Assembly: GCA_040766885.1 (NCBI GenBank)
Contig: JAXGPP010000007.1
Location: forward strand, 372,001-436,000
From: JAXGPP01 sp040766885
GTDB taxonomy: Bacteria; Planctomycetota; Planctomycetia; Pirellulales; Thermoguttaceae
Reading direction: 5' to 3'
Length of the DNA: 64,000 nt
This document shows, in pieces, positions 19,247 to 27,394 of this stretch. The notes beneath the pieces were generated by a model. It saw nothing but the letters and a program-made list of their open reading frames with translations. It had not been told where the DNA came from and searched no databases. The position numbers and the translations under genes were made by a program. How positions within the stretch are numbered: position 1 is the first letter of the stretch; every line of letters begins with the position of its first letter.

Positions 19247-21109
19247 ATGTTTTTCGCCCGAAAGAGCCCCTCCCGCAAGCGCCGAGGGTCCCGCAGATTT
19301 GGCGTGGAGCCGCTCGAGCGCCGCGAGCTCCTGAGCATCAATCTGAGCGGCACTGAGCTGCAGATCCTCGGTACGGCCACGTCCGACACCGCCTCAGTCT
19401 GGACCGCACCCTACCTGATCTACGCCGAATTGAACGGCGTGCGACAGTCCTGGCTCATTTCGTCTGTCGCCTCGGTCTATTTCAGCGGGTACGAGGGCGG
19501 CGACACGTTCATCAACTACACCAATTTGCCGACCACCGCCTCCGGTGGAGCTGGTAACGATCGGATTACCGGCGGGACAGGCAACGACACGATCTACGGT
19601 GGCGATGGCGACGATTTCCTCGACGGCGTCGCTGGCAACGACACTCTCCGCGGCGGAAACGGCAACGACCGCCTGGAGGGGGGCGACGGAGTCGACCTGC
19701 TTTACGGCGAAGCCGGCGCCGACGTGCTCTACGGCGAACACGGCAATGACACCATCTATAGTGGAACGGGGAACGACACCGCGTACGGCGGCGCCGGCAG
19801 TGACGCGATTTATGGCGAGGCCGGCAACGACTATCTGTCTGGCGAGGCCGGCGACGATACCATCTATGCCGGCGACGGCGATGACACCATCTACGGCCAT
19901 GGCGGAATTGACCGGCTCCACGGTGACAACGGCAACGACACCGTCTATGCCGGCAATGACAACGACTATGTTTACGGCGAAGCCGGCGACGATGTCCTTC
20001 ACGGCGAGGCCGGTAACGACTACGTATACGGCGGCGGCGATAACGATCGTGTATATGGCGACGGGGGCAACGACCGTGTCTACGGCGAGGCCGGTAACGA
20101 CCGCGTCTATGGCGACGCAGGTGACGACCGCATCTACGGCGGCAACGGCGACGACCATCTCTATGGCGGCAGCGGCGCCGATCGGTTTGAGGGGGGCAGC
20201 GGCAGCGACACGCTCGTTAGCATTGACGCTGCCGCAACCGATACACTCTTCGGCCAGTCCAACTCAGACAGTTTCTGGACCGACAATTCCGACACGATCT
20301 CGGATGCCACTGCCAGTGAGTTGGCCACCAACGTCCATCGCGTCCGCAGTTTCGCCAACGGGGCCGACCGTACGCTGGACGGCGACCGCATCGCCGACCC
20401 GACTGACGGCACCGAATACAAGAACTTCGCCGATCGGCCGCTATTCGCTGCCGCCGGTCCCACTGCCAACGACATTGACCAAGGCTCCCTCGGCGACTGC
20501 TGGCTACTGGCCTCGATGGGGGCCATGGCCCAGGCCAATCCCAACGCGGTGCGGCAGACCGTAGTCGATCTGGGCGACGGCACCTATGCGGTCCGACTGG
20601 GCGGCAGCAGCTACTACCGTGTCGATGCCGACCTTCCGACTCGGAGCGCGACGAGCTGGACACCGGTCTACGGTGGCTTGGGCGTCGACAACAGCCTCTG
20701 GGCGGCCGTTGTCGAGAAGGCTTTCGCCGACTACCGCACCGGCGCCAACACCTACGCTTCTCTTGCCAGCGGGCCGGGCACGGAGGGACTCCGCGGAGTC
20801 AACGGGCAAAGCGTGGACTGGAAAGCGTATGACGAGTACGGCAGTGCGCAGGGCCTTGTCAACGATATCGCCAGCAAGTTCGATTCCGGCAGAGCTGTGG
20901 TCTGCGTCATCGGGACGGTCGGTGGCGGGGCTCCGCTCATCGGCAACCATGCCTACACGGTAGTGGGTGTGAATCGCAACGCTGCCGGAACCGTCGTCTC
21001 CGTCATCCTCCGCAACCCGCACGGCCCCGCTGGGCCGGCGTCGGTAACCGTCACGCGGGCCCAGTTATACGCCTGCGTGGGCGATGTCTCGTGGGGCTCC
21101 GCCGCCTGA
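19247..21109 (+). CDS. RTX-repeat protein with calpain-type (C2) cysteine protease domain
   Basis: The 620-residue protein begins at an ATG with AGGAG 8 bases upstream. Residues 1-35 are basic and hold the planctomycete LEPR-xLL-like motif (FGVEPLERRELLS), commonly found on exported or surface proteins in place of a normal signal. About residues 100-320 are some 25 Ca-binding RTX nonapeptides (GGxGND pattern). From about 395 a calpain C2 protease core follows: DQGSLGDCWLLASMGAMAQ with catalytic Cys418, NHAYTVVG with His568 and LRNPHG with Asn590, so the triad is complete. Calcium-dependent folding and activation outside the cell is inferred. Targets are unknown. Confidence 0.92.
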   Translation: MFFARKSPSRKRRGSRRFGVEPLERRELLSINLSGTELQILGTATSDTASVWTAPYLIYAELNGVRQSWLISSVASVYFSGYEGGDTFINYTNLPTTASGGAGNDRITGGTGNDTIYGGDGDDFLDGVAGNDTLRGGNGNDRLEGGDGVDLLYGEAGADVLYGEHGNDTIYSGTGNDTAYGGAGSDAIYGEAGNDYLSGEAGDDTIYAGDGDDTIYGHGGIDRLHGDNGNDTVYAGNDNDYVYGEAGDDVLHGEAGNDYVYGGGDNDRVYGDGGNDRVYGEAGNDRVYGDAGDDRIYGGNGDDHLYGGSGADRFEGGSGSDTLVSIDAAATDTLFGQSNSDSFWTDNSDTISDATASELATNVHRVRSFANGADRTLDGDRIADPTDGTEYKNFADRPLFAAAGPTANDIDQGSLGDCWLLASMGAMAQANPNAVRQTVVDLGDGTYAVRLGGSSYYRVDADLPTRSATSWTPVYGGLGVDNSLWAAVVEKAFADYRTGANTYASLASGPGTEGLRGVNGQSVDWKAYDEYGSAQGLVNDIASKFDSGRAVVCVIGTVGGGAPLIGNHAYTVVGVNRNAAGTVVSVILRNPHGPAGPASVTVTRAQLYACVGDVSWGSAA

Positions 21110-21190
21110 ACCCCGACACTGTTTGCTGAATGAATTCTCCGCTGCAAGCATCTGTCGAAGCGCGGGCCTGCGAGCGTCAAGACTGTGCCC

Positions 21191-22162
21191 TCACAGATCG
21201 AGCACAAGAAGGTGCGTTCCCGGACGCTGGTGGTTTCCGGCGGTAACCACAATCAGTTTGCCCATTGAGGAATCGACCGCCAGCGCGCCGAAGTCAAGGA
21301 AGTCGCTGGGACCGATTCCCGCGACTTGCGAAACGCTTCTCGAGGCGGCATGGATGATGTAGGCACCCGAGATCGACAGAACGGCGTAGGAATCGGTGTC
21401 GATCGGCTGAATGGATACGACGTCGGCGAGAGGCAGGCGACAGGATGTCAATGCGTTGCCACTTTCGATGGAGAGGATCTCGACGTCGAGGTTCGGACCC
21501 GAGCACCCCCACAACATCAGGACCGAACCGTTTCGAACCACGTGCTTGAGCGACGTACGCTTCTCCCAACCCGGTGATGCGGAAGTCAGACTCCACTGCT
21601 CGATGGAATAGACAACCTGGTCGTCGGCCACGAGGCTGAAAACCGCCACGAACGTCTCGTTGCCCGCAGCAATCACCCGCTCGATGGACTTCCCGCCAGA
21701 AGTGGAGCGGTAGGGGAATGATCTCTGTTCGAAGGTGGCGCCACGCGCATCCACCGCGCGCAAGAGTGAAGTCGCGTCGCAGACCCACGAGAAGAGAAAC
21801 GCTTCCGCAGTGGCATCTAGGAATTCGAGCTGCCATCCGCGAACATCAGAATCGGGTGAAATCGGCGCACCGCTTTGCGCGTCGAACCTGAACATGCCCT
21901 GGGGACACCTCACGAAGTTCTGGGGCAAAATGGTTGCGCAGACACCGCGGGTATGCGCAACCGCGCGAAAAGGATAACTCTTTGTCCTGTCGAAGTGCCA
22001 GACGACTCTTCCTGTTGCGTAATCGTAGCAGGCCACAGAGGCCTGATACGCGCTCCGCGAACCTCGCAGCGGATATAGCCCACCCGCCAGAAGTACGCGA
22101 CCCTCAGGAATCGTCGACGATACGGCGAAGAACTGCTGAGCAAACGAAAAGCGTTGTATCAT
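21191..22162 (-). CDS. Hypothetical protein, possible beta-propeller
   Basis: This 323-residue protein is not recognised with certainty. It has repeated segments of 40-50 residues that end in beta-rich text such as YDYATGRVVWHFDRTKSYPF, FRFDAQSGAPISPD and SLVADDQVVYSIEQW, which is the feel of PQQ-like or WD-like blades. There is no clear signal peptide. Codon use is less GC-biased than in its neighbours, and no good ribosome site is seen, so either horizontal origin or a wrong start is possible. It is convergent with the calpain gene (81 bp apart). Confidence 0.55.
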   Translation of the reverse strand: MIQRFSFAQQFFAVSSTIPEGRVLLAGGLYPLRGSRSAYQASVACYDYATGRVVWHFDRTKSYPFRAVAHTRGVCATILPQNFVRCPQGMFRFDAQSGAPISPDSDVRGWQLEFLDATAEAFLFSWVCDATSLLRAVDARGATFEQRSFPYRSTSGGKSIERVIAAGNETFVAVFSLVADDQVVYSIEQWSLTSASPGWEKRTSLKHVVRNGSVLMLWGCSGPNLDVEILSIESGNALTSCRLPLADVVSIQPIDTDSYAVLSISGAYIIHAASRSVSQVAGIGPSDFLDFGALAVDSSMGKLIVVTAGNHQRPGTHLLVLDL

Positions 22163-22502
22163 GGCTGAAAGGTAGCGCGGGCACGCGGATCAGAACGTGA
22201 TAGTCTCTTGTGTTGATAACACGCTTCGCTTCAATCGCTCTCAGGAATGGCACGCCGCGAATGGTCGGGCAATTCCGTGAGAAGTGTCGGGTTTCGCCAT
22301 AGTGCCCTGATCTCACGCGAGCTGGACATCTTGGCTGAGGAGCAAACCTCCGCTGGACTCAGGAAGTGTATCTGGACCATGTTGACGACGTCGCCTGCTC
22401 AATCATATGCGGCGGCTGGACAAGAGCAGGCGAAATCGGCACCATGACAGGGGATGGGGCTGAACCGGAGCTCGAAGGTGCCGCACACTCATGGAGCCTG
22501 TC
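22163..22502. other. Intergenic stretch, no gene seen
   Basis: About 340 bases between the divergent propeller-like protein and the beta-helix protein. It must hold both promoters. I see no RNA gene, repeat or convincing small reading frame. A GGAG at 22493-22496 serves the following gene. Confidence 0.6.
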
Positions 22503-23849
22503 ATGAACAACCTCGCTGCTTTGCTCAAGATCATTATTCCCTTGACCGCCGGCATGGGCTGCGTATTGCTGGTTGCCGCGGAACCGCCAGACTTCTCGCC
22601 GCGGCCTGACGAGCAGCAGTTGCCTTACTCCATGCACTCGGCGATGACGGACCTGCCGAAGATCACCGTGGGCAGGGACAACGCCGACCTGGTTGGAGCC
22701 GACAACCGCGTATTGCAGGCGGCCGTCGACTACATCGCCGGGCTGGGCGGCGGAACGGTCGAGATCGGCCCCGGCGAGTATCTGATGCGGGATTCGCTGC
22801 ATCTGCGGTCCGGTGTGACAGTTCGCGGCCAGGCGGGCAAAACCTGTTTGCGCAAAGCCGATAGCGTCGAGTCGGCGCTCGCATTGGACGGCGATTTCGG
22901 CGAGGAGCAGATCACTGTCGCAGACCCAAGCGGCTTCGACGTGGGCTCGGGAGTGGCGATCTGGGATGATCACGCAGGCGGTTTCCATACGACCGTCGCG
23001 AGGATCACTGGGCGGCGCGGCAACACGTTCTCGATCGACACGCCGCTGATGGCCGACTGCATGGTCCAGAATCATGCCAAGGCGGCAACCGTATTTGCCG
23101 TGGTAAGCGGACACGAAGTTCGGAATGTCCGGATGGAGGGGCTCGTCATCCTCGGCGATAAGGATGCCAATGTTCCCTTGAACGGTTGCCGAGGCGCGGG
23201 AATCTATCTGTACCGCGGCCACGGCGCCGTGCTCAAAGACTGCATCATTCGCGGTTACAACGGCGATGGAATCAGCTTCCAGCAGTCCAACGACGTGAGG
23301 GTGGAAGACTGCGTAAGCGAGGACAATAGCGAACTCGGCCTGCATCCCGGGAGTGGCTCGCAACGTCCCACCATTCAGCGCTGCACAGCCCGCGGCAACG
23401 GCACCGATGGCCTCTTCCTCTGCTGGCGCGTGCGTCACGGCGTGTTCGAGGACAATACTCTGGAACGTAACGGCCGGTATGGGATCTCGATCGGGCATAA
23501 GGATTCGGACAATCTGCTGCGGCGCAACCGTGTGAGCGAGAATGCTCGCGAAGGCGTGTACTTCCGCAACGAATCGCTCGGCATGGCGGCCCATCGCAAC
23601 CGCTTGGTCGAGAATGTCATTGAGAACAATGGTACCGCGGCCCCATCGCCGGGGATTCGCATTCGCGGCGCGACCAGTGGCTTGGTGTTCGAGAAGAACA
23701 CGATTCGCGACACGAGGGCCTCCGGGAACCGGACCCAAAAAGCGGGAATCGTGATTGAGCCGCAGGCGGGCGAGGTGACGTTGCAGGACAATACGATCGA
23801 CGCAGAGGTTGCCGTCGAAGACCTTCGCCCCAGTGGCGGTCAAGAATAG
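22503..23849 (+). CDS. Exported right-handed parallel beta-helix protein (NosD-like repeats)
   Basis: The ATG at 22503 was chosen because GGAG lies 6 bases upstream; an in-frame ATG at 22491 lacks one. The 448-residue protein has a signal segment (IIIPLTAGMGCVLLVAA). A pectate-lyase-type N-terminal segment follows (NRVLQAAVDYIAGLGGGTVEIGPGEY), then beta-helix coils to the end (CIIRGYNGDGISFQQSNDVR, LERNGRYGISIGHKDSD, VIENNGTAAPSPGIRI). Such folds bind or cut polysaccharides; I see no decisive catalytic set. The gene stands alone and is closed by the hairpin at 23859-23898. Confidence 0.87.
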   Translation: MNNLAALLKIIIPLTAGMGCVLLVAAEPPDFSPRPDEQQLPYSMHSAMTDLPKITVGRDNADLVGADNRVLQAAVDYIAGLGGGTVEIGPGEYLMRDSLHLRSGVTVRGQAGKTCLRKADSVESALALDGDFGEEQITVADPSGFDVGSGVAIWDDHAGGFHTTVARITGRRGNTFSIDTPLMADCMVQNHAKAATVFAVVSGHEVRNVRMEGLVILGDKDANVPLNGCRGAGIYLYRGHGAVLKDCIIRGYNGDGISFQQSNDVRVEDCVSEDNSELGLHPGSGSQRPTIQRCTARGNGTDGLFLCWRVRHGVFEDNTLERNGRYGISIGHKDSDNLLRRNRVSENAREGVYFRNESLGMAAHRNRLVENVIENNGTAAPSPGIRIRGATSGLVFEKNTIRDTRASGNRTQKAGIVIEPQAGEVTLQDNTIDAEVAVEDLRPSGGQE

Positions 23850-23858
23850 GCATTCCGC

Positions 23859-23898
23859 AAAAAAGCCTTGCGTAACCCATTGCTACGCAAGGCTTTTT
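23859..23898. terminator. Bidirectional Rho-independent terminator
   Basis: Stem GCCTTGCGTA / TACGCAAGGC (23865-23874 with 23884-23893) is flanked by six A on the left and five T on the right. It can therefore end the beta-helix gene on the plus strand and tRNA-Pro on the minus strand. Confidence 0.93.
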
Positions 23899-23904
23899 GC
23901 TCAG

Positions 23905-23980
23905 TCGGGGCGACAGGATTCGAACCTGCGACCTTCAGACCCCCAGTCTGACGCGCTAAACCAGACTGCGCTACGCCCCG
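23905..23980 (-). tRNA. tRNA-Pro, anticodon GGG
   Basis: A 76-base cloverleaf reads on the minus strand. The acceptor arm CGGGGCG pairs with CGCCCCG. The anticodon stem TCAGA/TCTGA encloses CTGGGGG, giving anticodon GGG for codons CCC and CCU. The T loop is GTTCGAATC. The discriminator is A and CCA is not encoded. It is followed directly by the shared terminator. Confidence 0.97.
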
Positions 23981-24141
23981 GGAGGGATGGCCTCGGCCAT
24001 CCGACCGAGCAAGTATCGCAAATCCTCGACCGCTCTGCAACGGGCATCGCCGCGCTTCGGCGCCCCTGGCCCGCGGTGGGCCGGACCGGTACAACGGAGC
24101 GATTCAACATTGAGTGCGAGGACTGGCGAGGGAACCGGGCG

Positions 24142-25065
24142 ATGAAGAGCTTTTCCGACAGGCTGTGGGCGGCAATCCAGGACAAGAGAACCCCCTCACT
24201 CGTGGGTTTGGACCCGCGACTGGGAATGCTTCCGCCCGCGGTTGTGCCGGGCGGCGAGGGGGATAGCCGGCTGGCGGCGGAGGCGTTTCGGGCGTTCTGC
24301 TGCGGCGTGATCGATGTTGTGGCGCCGCTGGTTCCGGCGGTGAAGCCGCAGGCGGCGTTTTTCGAAGAACTCGGCCCGCCGGGCATGGCCGCGCTGGCCG
24401 CGGTTATCGACTACGCGCGGTCGCAGGGGCTGCTGGTGATCCTCGACGGGAAACGGAACGATATCGGCAGCACCGCCTCGGCGTATGCCGCCGGCTACCT
24501 GGGGGCGGCCGGGCAGAGTGCCTGGGGAGCTGACGCACTGACGGTGAGTCCGTACCTGGGAGACGACAGCCTGCGTCCGTTTGTGGACGTGGCAAACGAA
24601 CGCTCGGCGGGCATCTTCATCCTGGTGAAGACCTCGAATCCGGGCGGAGGGATGTTCCAGGATCTGGTGGCCGAGGGGCGGCCGCTGTACCGGCATGTCG
24701 CCGAATACGTCGAGCAGCTTGCGCGGAGCTCGGCGGGAGAATGCGGGTATGGAAGTGTCGGCGCCGTGGTTGGAGCGACCTACCCGGAACAGCTTGCCCA
24801 ATTGCGGGAAGATATGCCGCAGGCGTGGTTCCTGGTGCCCGGCTACGGCAGCCAGGGAGGAACTGCGCACGATGTGGCCGGTGCGTTTGACCAGCAAGGG
24901 TTCGGGGCCATTGTCAACAACTCGCGCGGGATCATCTTCGCGTATCGCAAAGGACCGCTGGCGGAACGTTTCGGCGCTACTCGGTGGCAGGAGGCGGTCG
25001 AGGCGGCCACGCGGGAGATGATCGATCAGCTTGCAGCGCACACCCCAGCCGGCAGGTTGCGGTAA
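24142..25065 (+). CDS. pyrF: Orotidine 5'-phosphate decarboxylase, type 2
   Basis: The 307-residue enzyme makes UMP from OMP in the last step of pyrimidine synthesis, in the cytoplasm. Type 2 OMPDC marks are present: SLVGLDPRLGMLP at the start, VKPQAAFFEELGPPG, the active-site Lys/Asp block ILDGKRNDIGSTASAYA, and the phosphate-binding VPGYGSQGG. The ATG at 24142 is the first in frame that matches the family start; the open frame upstream runs back over the tRNA gene. It is convergent with ndk. Confidence 0.96.
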   Translation: MKSFSDRLWAAIQDKRTPSLVGLDPRLGMLPPAVVPGGEGDSRLAAEAFRAFCCGVIDVVAPLVPAVKPQAAFFEELGPPGMAALAAVIDYARSQGLLVILDGKRNDIGSTASAYAAGYLGAAGQSAWGADALTVSPYLGDDSLRPFVDVANERSAGIFILVKTSNPGGGMFQDLVAEGRPLYRHVAEYVEQLARSSAGECGYGSVGAVVGATYPEQLAQLREDMPQAWFLVPGYGSQGGTAHDVAGAFDQQGFGAIVNNSRGIIFAYRKGPLAERFGATRWQEAVEAATREMIDQLAAHTPAGRLR

Positions 25066-25099
25066 GGCGCGGGACGGAGCGGGGAGGCTGGGGAAACGG

Positions 25100-25154
25100 G
25101 CCCACAGGGACTGTGGGCGTACTCTGGGAAAGAGCCCGCAGGGACTGCGGGGCT
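25100..25154. repeat. Twin hairpins between convergent pyrF and ndk
   Basis: Two related palindromes lie in tandem. The first is GCCCACAG-GGA-CTGTGGGC (25100-25118). The second is AGCCCGCAG-GGA-CTGCGGGGCT (25133-25154), with one bulged G. The stem change A:T to G:C is compensated on both sides. There is no T tract, so this is either a U-less bidirectional terminator or a REP-like repeat. Confidence 0.6.
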
Positions 25155-25161
25155 GCTATGG

Positions 25162-25623
25162 TCAGGTTTCGTCCGCGACGCGGAGCCAGCGGTCGAGCGT
25201 CGTGGGGCGGGAATGGATTTCGTCGGCGGTGAAGAAGATCTCCATTTCGCGGCGGGCCGACTCGGGGCTGTCGGAGGCGTGGATCAGGTTCATCTGCCGG
25301 CTGGTGCTGAAATCGCCGCGGATGGTGCCGGCGGGGGCATTGCGACCGTTGGTCGGGCCCACCATCGCGCGAACCACCTGGATCGCTTCGGGCCCTTCGA
25401 TCACCGCCGCGACCAGCGGGGCAGCGGTGATGAAGCTTTCCAAACCGGGGTAGAAGGCTTTCTGCACGTGCTCGGCGTAATGGCGGCGGGCCAGTTCGGG
25501 GGTGACCCGCATCATCTTCAGCGCGATCAGGTTCAGGCCCTTGTCTTCAAAACGTGCAAGCAGGCGTCCGAGCAACCGCCTTTCGATGCAGTCGGGCTTG
25601 AACAAGATCAGGGTGCGTTCCAT
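25162..25623 (-). CDS. ndk: Nucleoside diphosphate kinase
   Basis: The 153-residue enzyme moves the gamma phosphate from ATP to other NDPs through a phosphohistidine. The start ERTLILFKPDCIERRL, the nucleotide-binding MVGPTNGRNAPAGTIRGDF and the active-site block NLIHASDS (His115) are all present. GAGGAG precedes the ATG at 25623; the frame is open upstream but is not NDK-like. Length is normal. Convergent with pyrF, which is also a nucleotide gene. Confidence 0.97.
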   Translation of the reverse strand: MERTLILFKPDCIERRLLGRLLARFEDKGLNLIALKMMRVTPELARRHYAEHVQKAFYPGLESFITAAPLVAAVIEGPEAIQVVRAMVGPTNGRNAPAGTIRGDFSTSRQMNLIHASDSPESARREMEIFFTADEIHSRPTTLDRWLRVADET

Positions 25624-25842
25624 GAAAGGCTCCTCTTCCGGGTAGTCTCTGTCGCGGAATTGTACGGAGGGCACTGGCGAGCCACAAGGATGCCACCGTC
25701 TTGAGGGGATGCGAGGGGCCGTTTTGTGGAGCTTTCCCGGCTTCGCGGGGGAAGGCTGCGAAAATGAGCCAGCAGTTGCCGATATCGAGAGGATAGGAGA
25801 CGCCACGGGCCGACGGCGGCTCGGGAGTGAAGGACAGGGAAG

Positions 25843-26877
25843 ATGCGCAAATTTGAGGGTTACAGACCCGGCCGACGACTGTCTGCGCGAACGGTCGCGC
25901 TGACGATGGCGATTGCATTGCTGGTTGTCGAGAATCTTGCATTCTCGTGGCAAGCCGGCGGCGCGCCCAAATCGCCGGCGACAGCGGCGCCGACGGCGAC
26001 CGCATCGCCGGCTTCTGCCACAGCGTCGCCGTCAGTGGTCGAGGCCGAGGCGGGGTCAGGCGGAATCGTGGCGTTGCCGGACGTGGCGCTGGATGAGTCG
26101 TGGGACGTGACGGAGGATCCGTGGTCGTTGCAGGTATTACCCGACGGATTGATGTACCGCTCGTATCTGGCGGGTGTGAGGGAATCGCGTTTCGCCAGCG
26201 CGTGGGTCCATGAAGAGGACTTGGGCTGGATTTGGGACATCGCCCTGGGAGGCCGGGCGGCGATCGTTCGTTATGGCACCGAGGACCCGATCCACCCGGA
26301 GGGATTCGAACTGCAGATCGAAGGGGCGGGATTTCCACGGCTCGATCTGGAACACGATTGGGACCTGGCGGCCGCCGACTTCCGTTTCGGCATTCCGCTG
26401 ATCTACGGGACAGAGCGGTACCAGACCAAGTTTGCGTTCTACCATCTCAGCTCACACCTGGGCGACGAGTGGATGGTCCGCAACAACACGCTGGAGCGGA
26501 TCAATTACAGCCGCAACGTGTTTGTGCTGGGCCGGTCTTATAGCCTTACGAGGGCGCTGCGGCTGTACGGCGAACTGGGCTGGGCGTTCGACTACGACGG
26601 GGGGAGCGAACCGTGGGAGGTGCAGTTCGGGGTGGACTACCTGCCCGACTATCCCACGGGCCGCCGCGGCGCACCATTCTTCGCGCTCAACAGCCATTTG
26701 CGGCAGGAGCTTGATTTCGGCGGCAACCTCGTCGCGCAGAGCGGGTGGATGTGGCGCGGCGACAGCGGCCAGATCTTCCGCACGGGCGTGCAATACTTCA
26801 CCGGCAAGAGCGAGCAGTACGAGTTCTTCAACGAGTACGAAGAGAAACTCGGCTTCGGGGTCTGGTACGACTTCTGA
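25843..26877 (+). CDS. DUF1207 domain protein, probably outer-membrane or periplasmic
   Basis: The 344-residue protein has an N-terminal hydrophobic segment (TVALTMAIALLVVENLAF), an Ala/Ser/Pro/Thr-rich linker (about 40-75) and then a DUF1207 domain with its usual opening LPDGLMYRSYLAGVRESRF. The rest is beta-rich with alternating aromatic residues (FAFYHLSSHLGDEWMVRN, NRLARVLRLYGELGW-like strands, and a C-terminal GFGVWYDF ending in Phe), which would suit a small outer-membrane barrel. Function is unknown in the family. AGGGAAG precedes the ATG. Confidence 0.85.
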   Translation: MRKFEGYRPGRRLSARTVALTMAIALLVVENLAFSWQAGGAPKSPATAAPTATASPASATASPSVVEAEAGSGGIVALPDVALDESWDVTEDPWSLQVLPDGLMYRSYLAGVRESRFASAWVHEEDLGWIWDIALGGRAAIVRYGTEDPIHPEGFELQIEGAGFPRLDLEHDWDLAAADFRFGIPLIYGTERYQTKFAFYHLSSHLGDEWMVRNNTLERINYSRNVFVLGRSYSLTRALRLYGELGWAFDYDGGSEPWEVQFGVDYLPDYPTGRRGAPFFALNSHLRQELDFGGNLVAQSGWMWRGDSGQIFRTGVQYFTGKSEQYEFFNEYEEKLGFGVWYDF

Positions 26878-27349
26878 AGTGCCCCGCGCGGGGCGATTGT
26901 CGCAAGCAGGACGAACGATCTTGAGGGATCGCGGCACGCCCATCGATTGATCTTCCCGAATGCCAGACAGGTGTCGCGATGCAACATTGTTGCATCGACG
27001 CGCAACAACAAACGCGTTGTTGATTTTCGTGCGTCGCGAGGCGTGGCGGCAAGTGCAAGCGGGGAAGGAGTGTCGCACCGAGCGGGTGAGCGCAAGTTCG
27101 TACGTACTTCGAGGTACGTGTTGAAGTTGGCGCTCAATCTTCCCCGTCAGCGGTTTCTGGAAGCTGCCCCGAATCGCTTGGTGGCGGGCGCGGGAAGGCG
27201 GCGCACGCCGGCAGAGGCCAGGCGATTTGCGAGCAAGGTAGAGTCGAGAAGTGGCGCGGTGGTTTAGGTGCAGCCTATCCATTGCTGGCCCTTTCGTCTG
27301 CCAGTGCCTCACTAGCCACACCATGCTCCGTTTCCACTTCCCGCTCATC
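26878..27349. other. Intergenic region with hairpins and the 3' flank of the group II intron
   Basis: GCCCCGCGCGGGGC (26881-26894) directly follows the DUF1207 stop and may end it. A near-perfect palindrome CGATGCAACA-T-TGTTGCATCG lies at 26977-26997. Around 27030-27075 is a segment (GGCGGCAAGTGCAAG) that reappears near 31110-31140. The minus strand near 27280-27349 should hold intron domain VI. No protein gene is credible here. Confidence 0.5.
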
Positions 27350-27382
27350 GAACCGGACGGGCGGATTTCCCGCATCCGGCTC
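27350..27382 (-). ncRNA. Group II intron domain V
   Basis: On the minus strand a 33-base hairpin starts with GAGCCGG and ends with CCGGTTC, with a GAAA tetraloop in the middle and the catalytic AGC near its 5' base. This is the standard domain V layout, 12 bases after the maturase stop codon. Confidence 0.88.
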
Positions 27383-27394
27383 TCGGACATGGGT

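Noticed and set aside
19540..20210. Regular short repeats that look array-like
   Set aside because: They are in-frame RTX codons (GGxGND) inside the calpain gene, with a 27-base period and no spacers of the CRISPR type.
22359..23843. 494-codon open frame on the minus strand
   Set aside because: It is antisense to the second beta-helix gene with no recognisable domain. GC-rich codon bias keeps this frame open.
26947..27267. 106-codon open frame between DUF1207 and the intron
   Set aside because: Basic low-complexity text over hairpins and dispersed repeats; no ribosome site.
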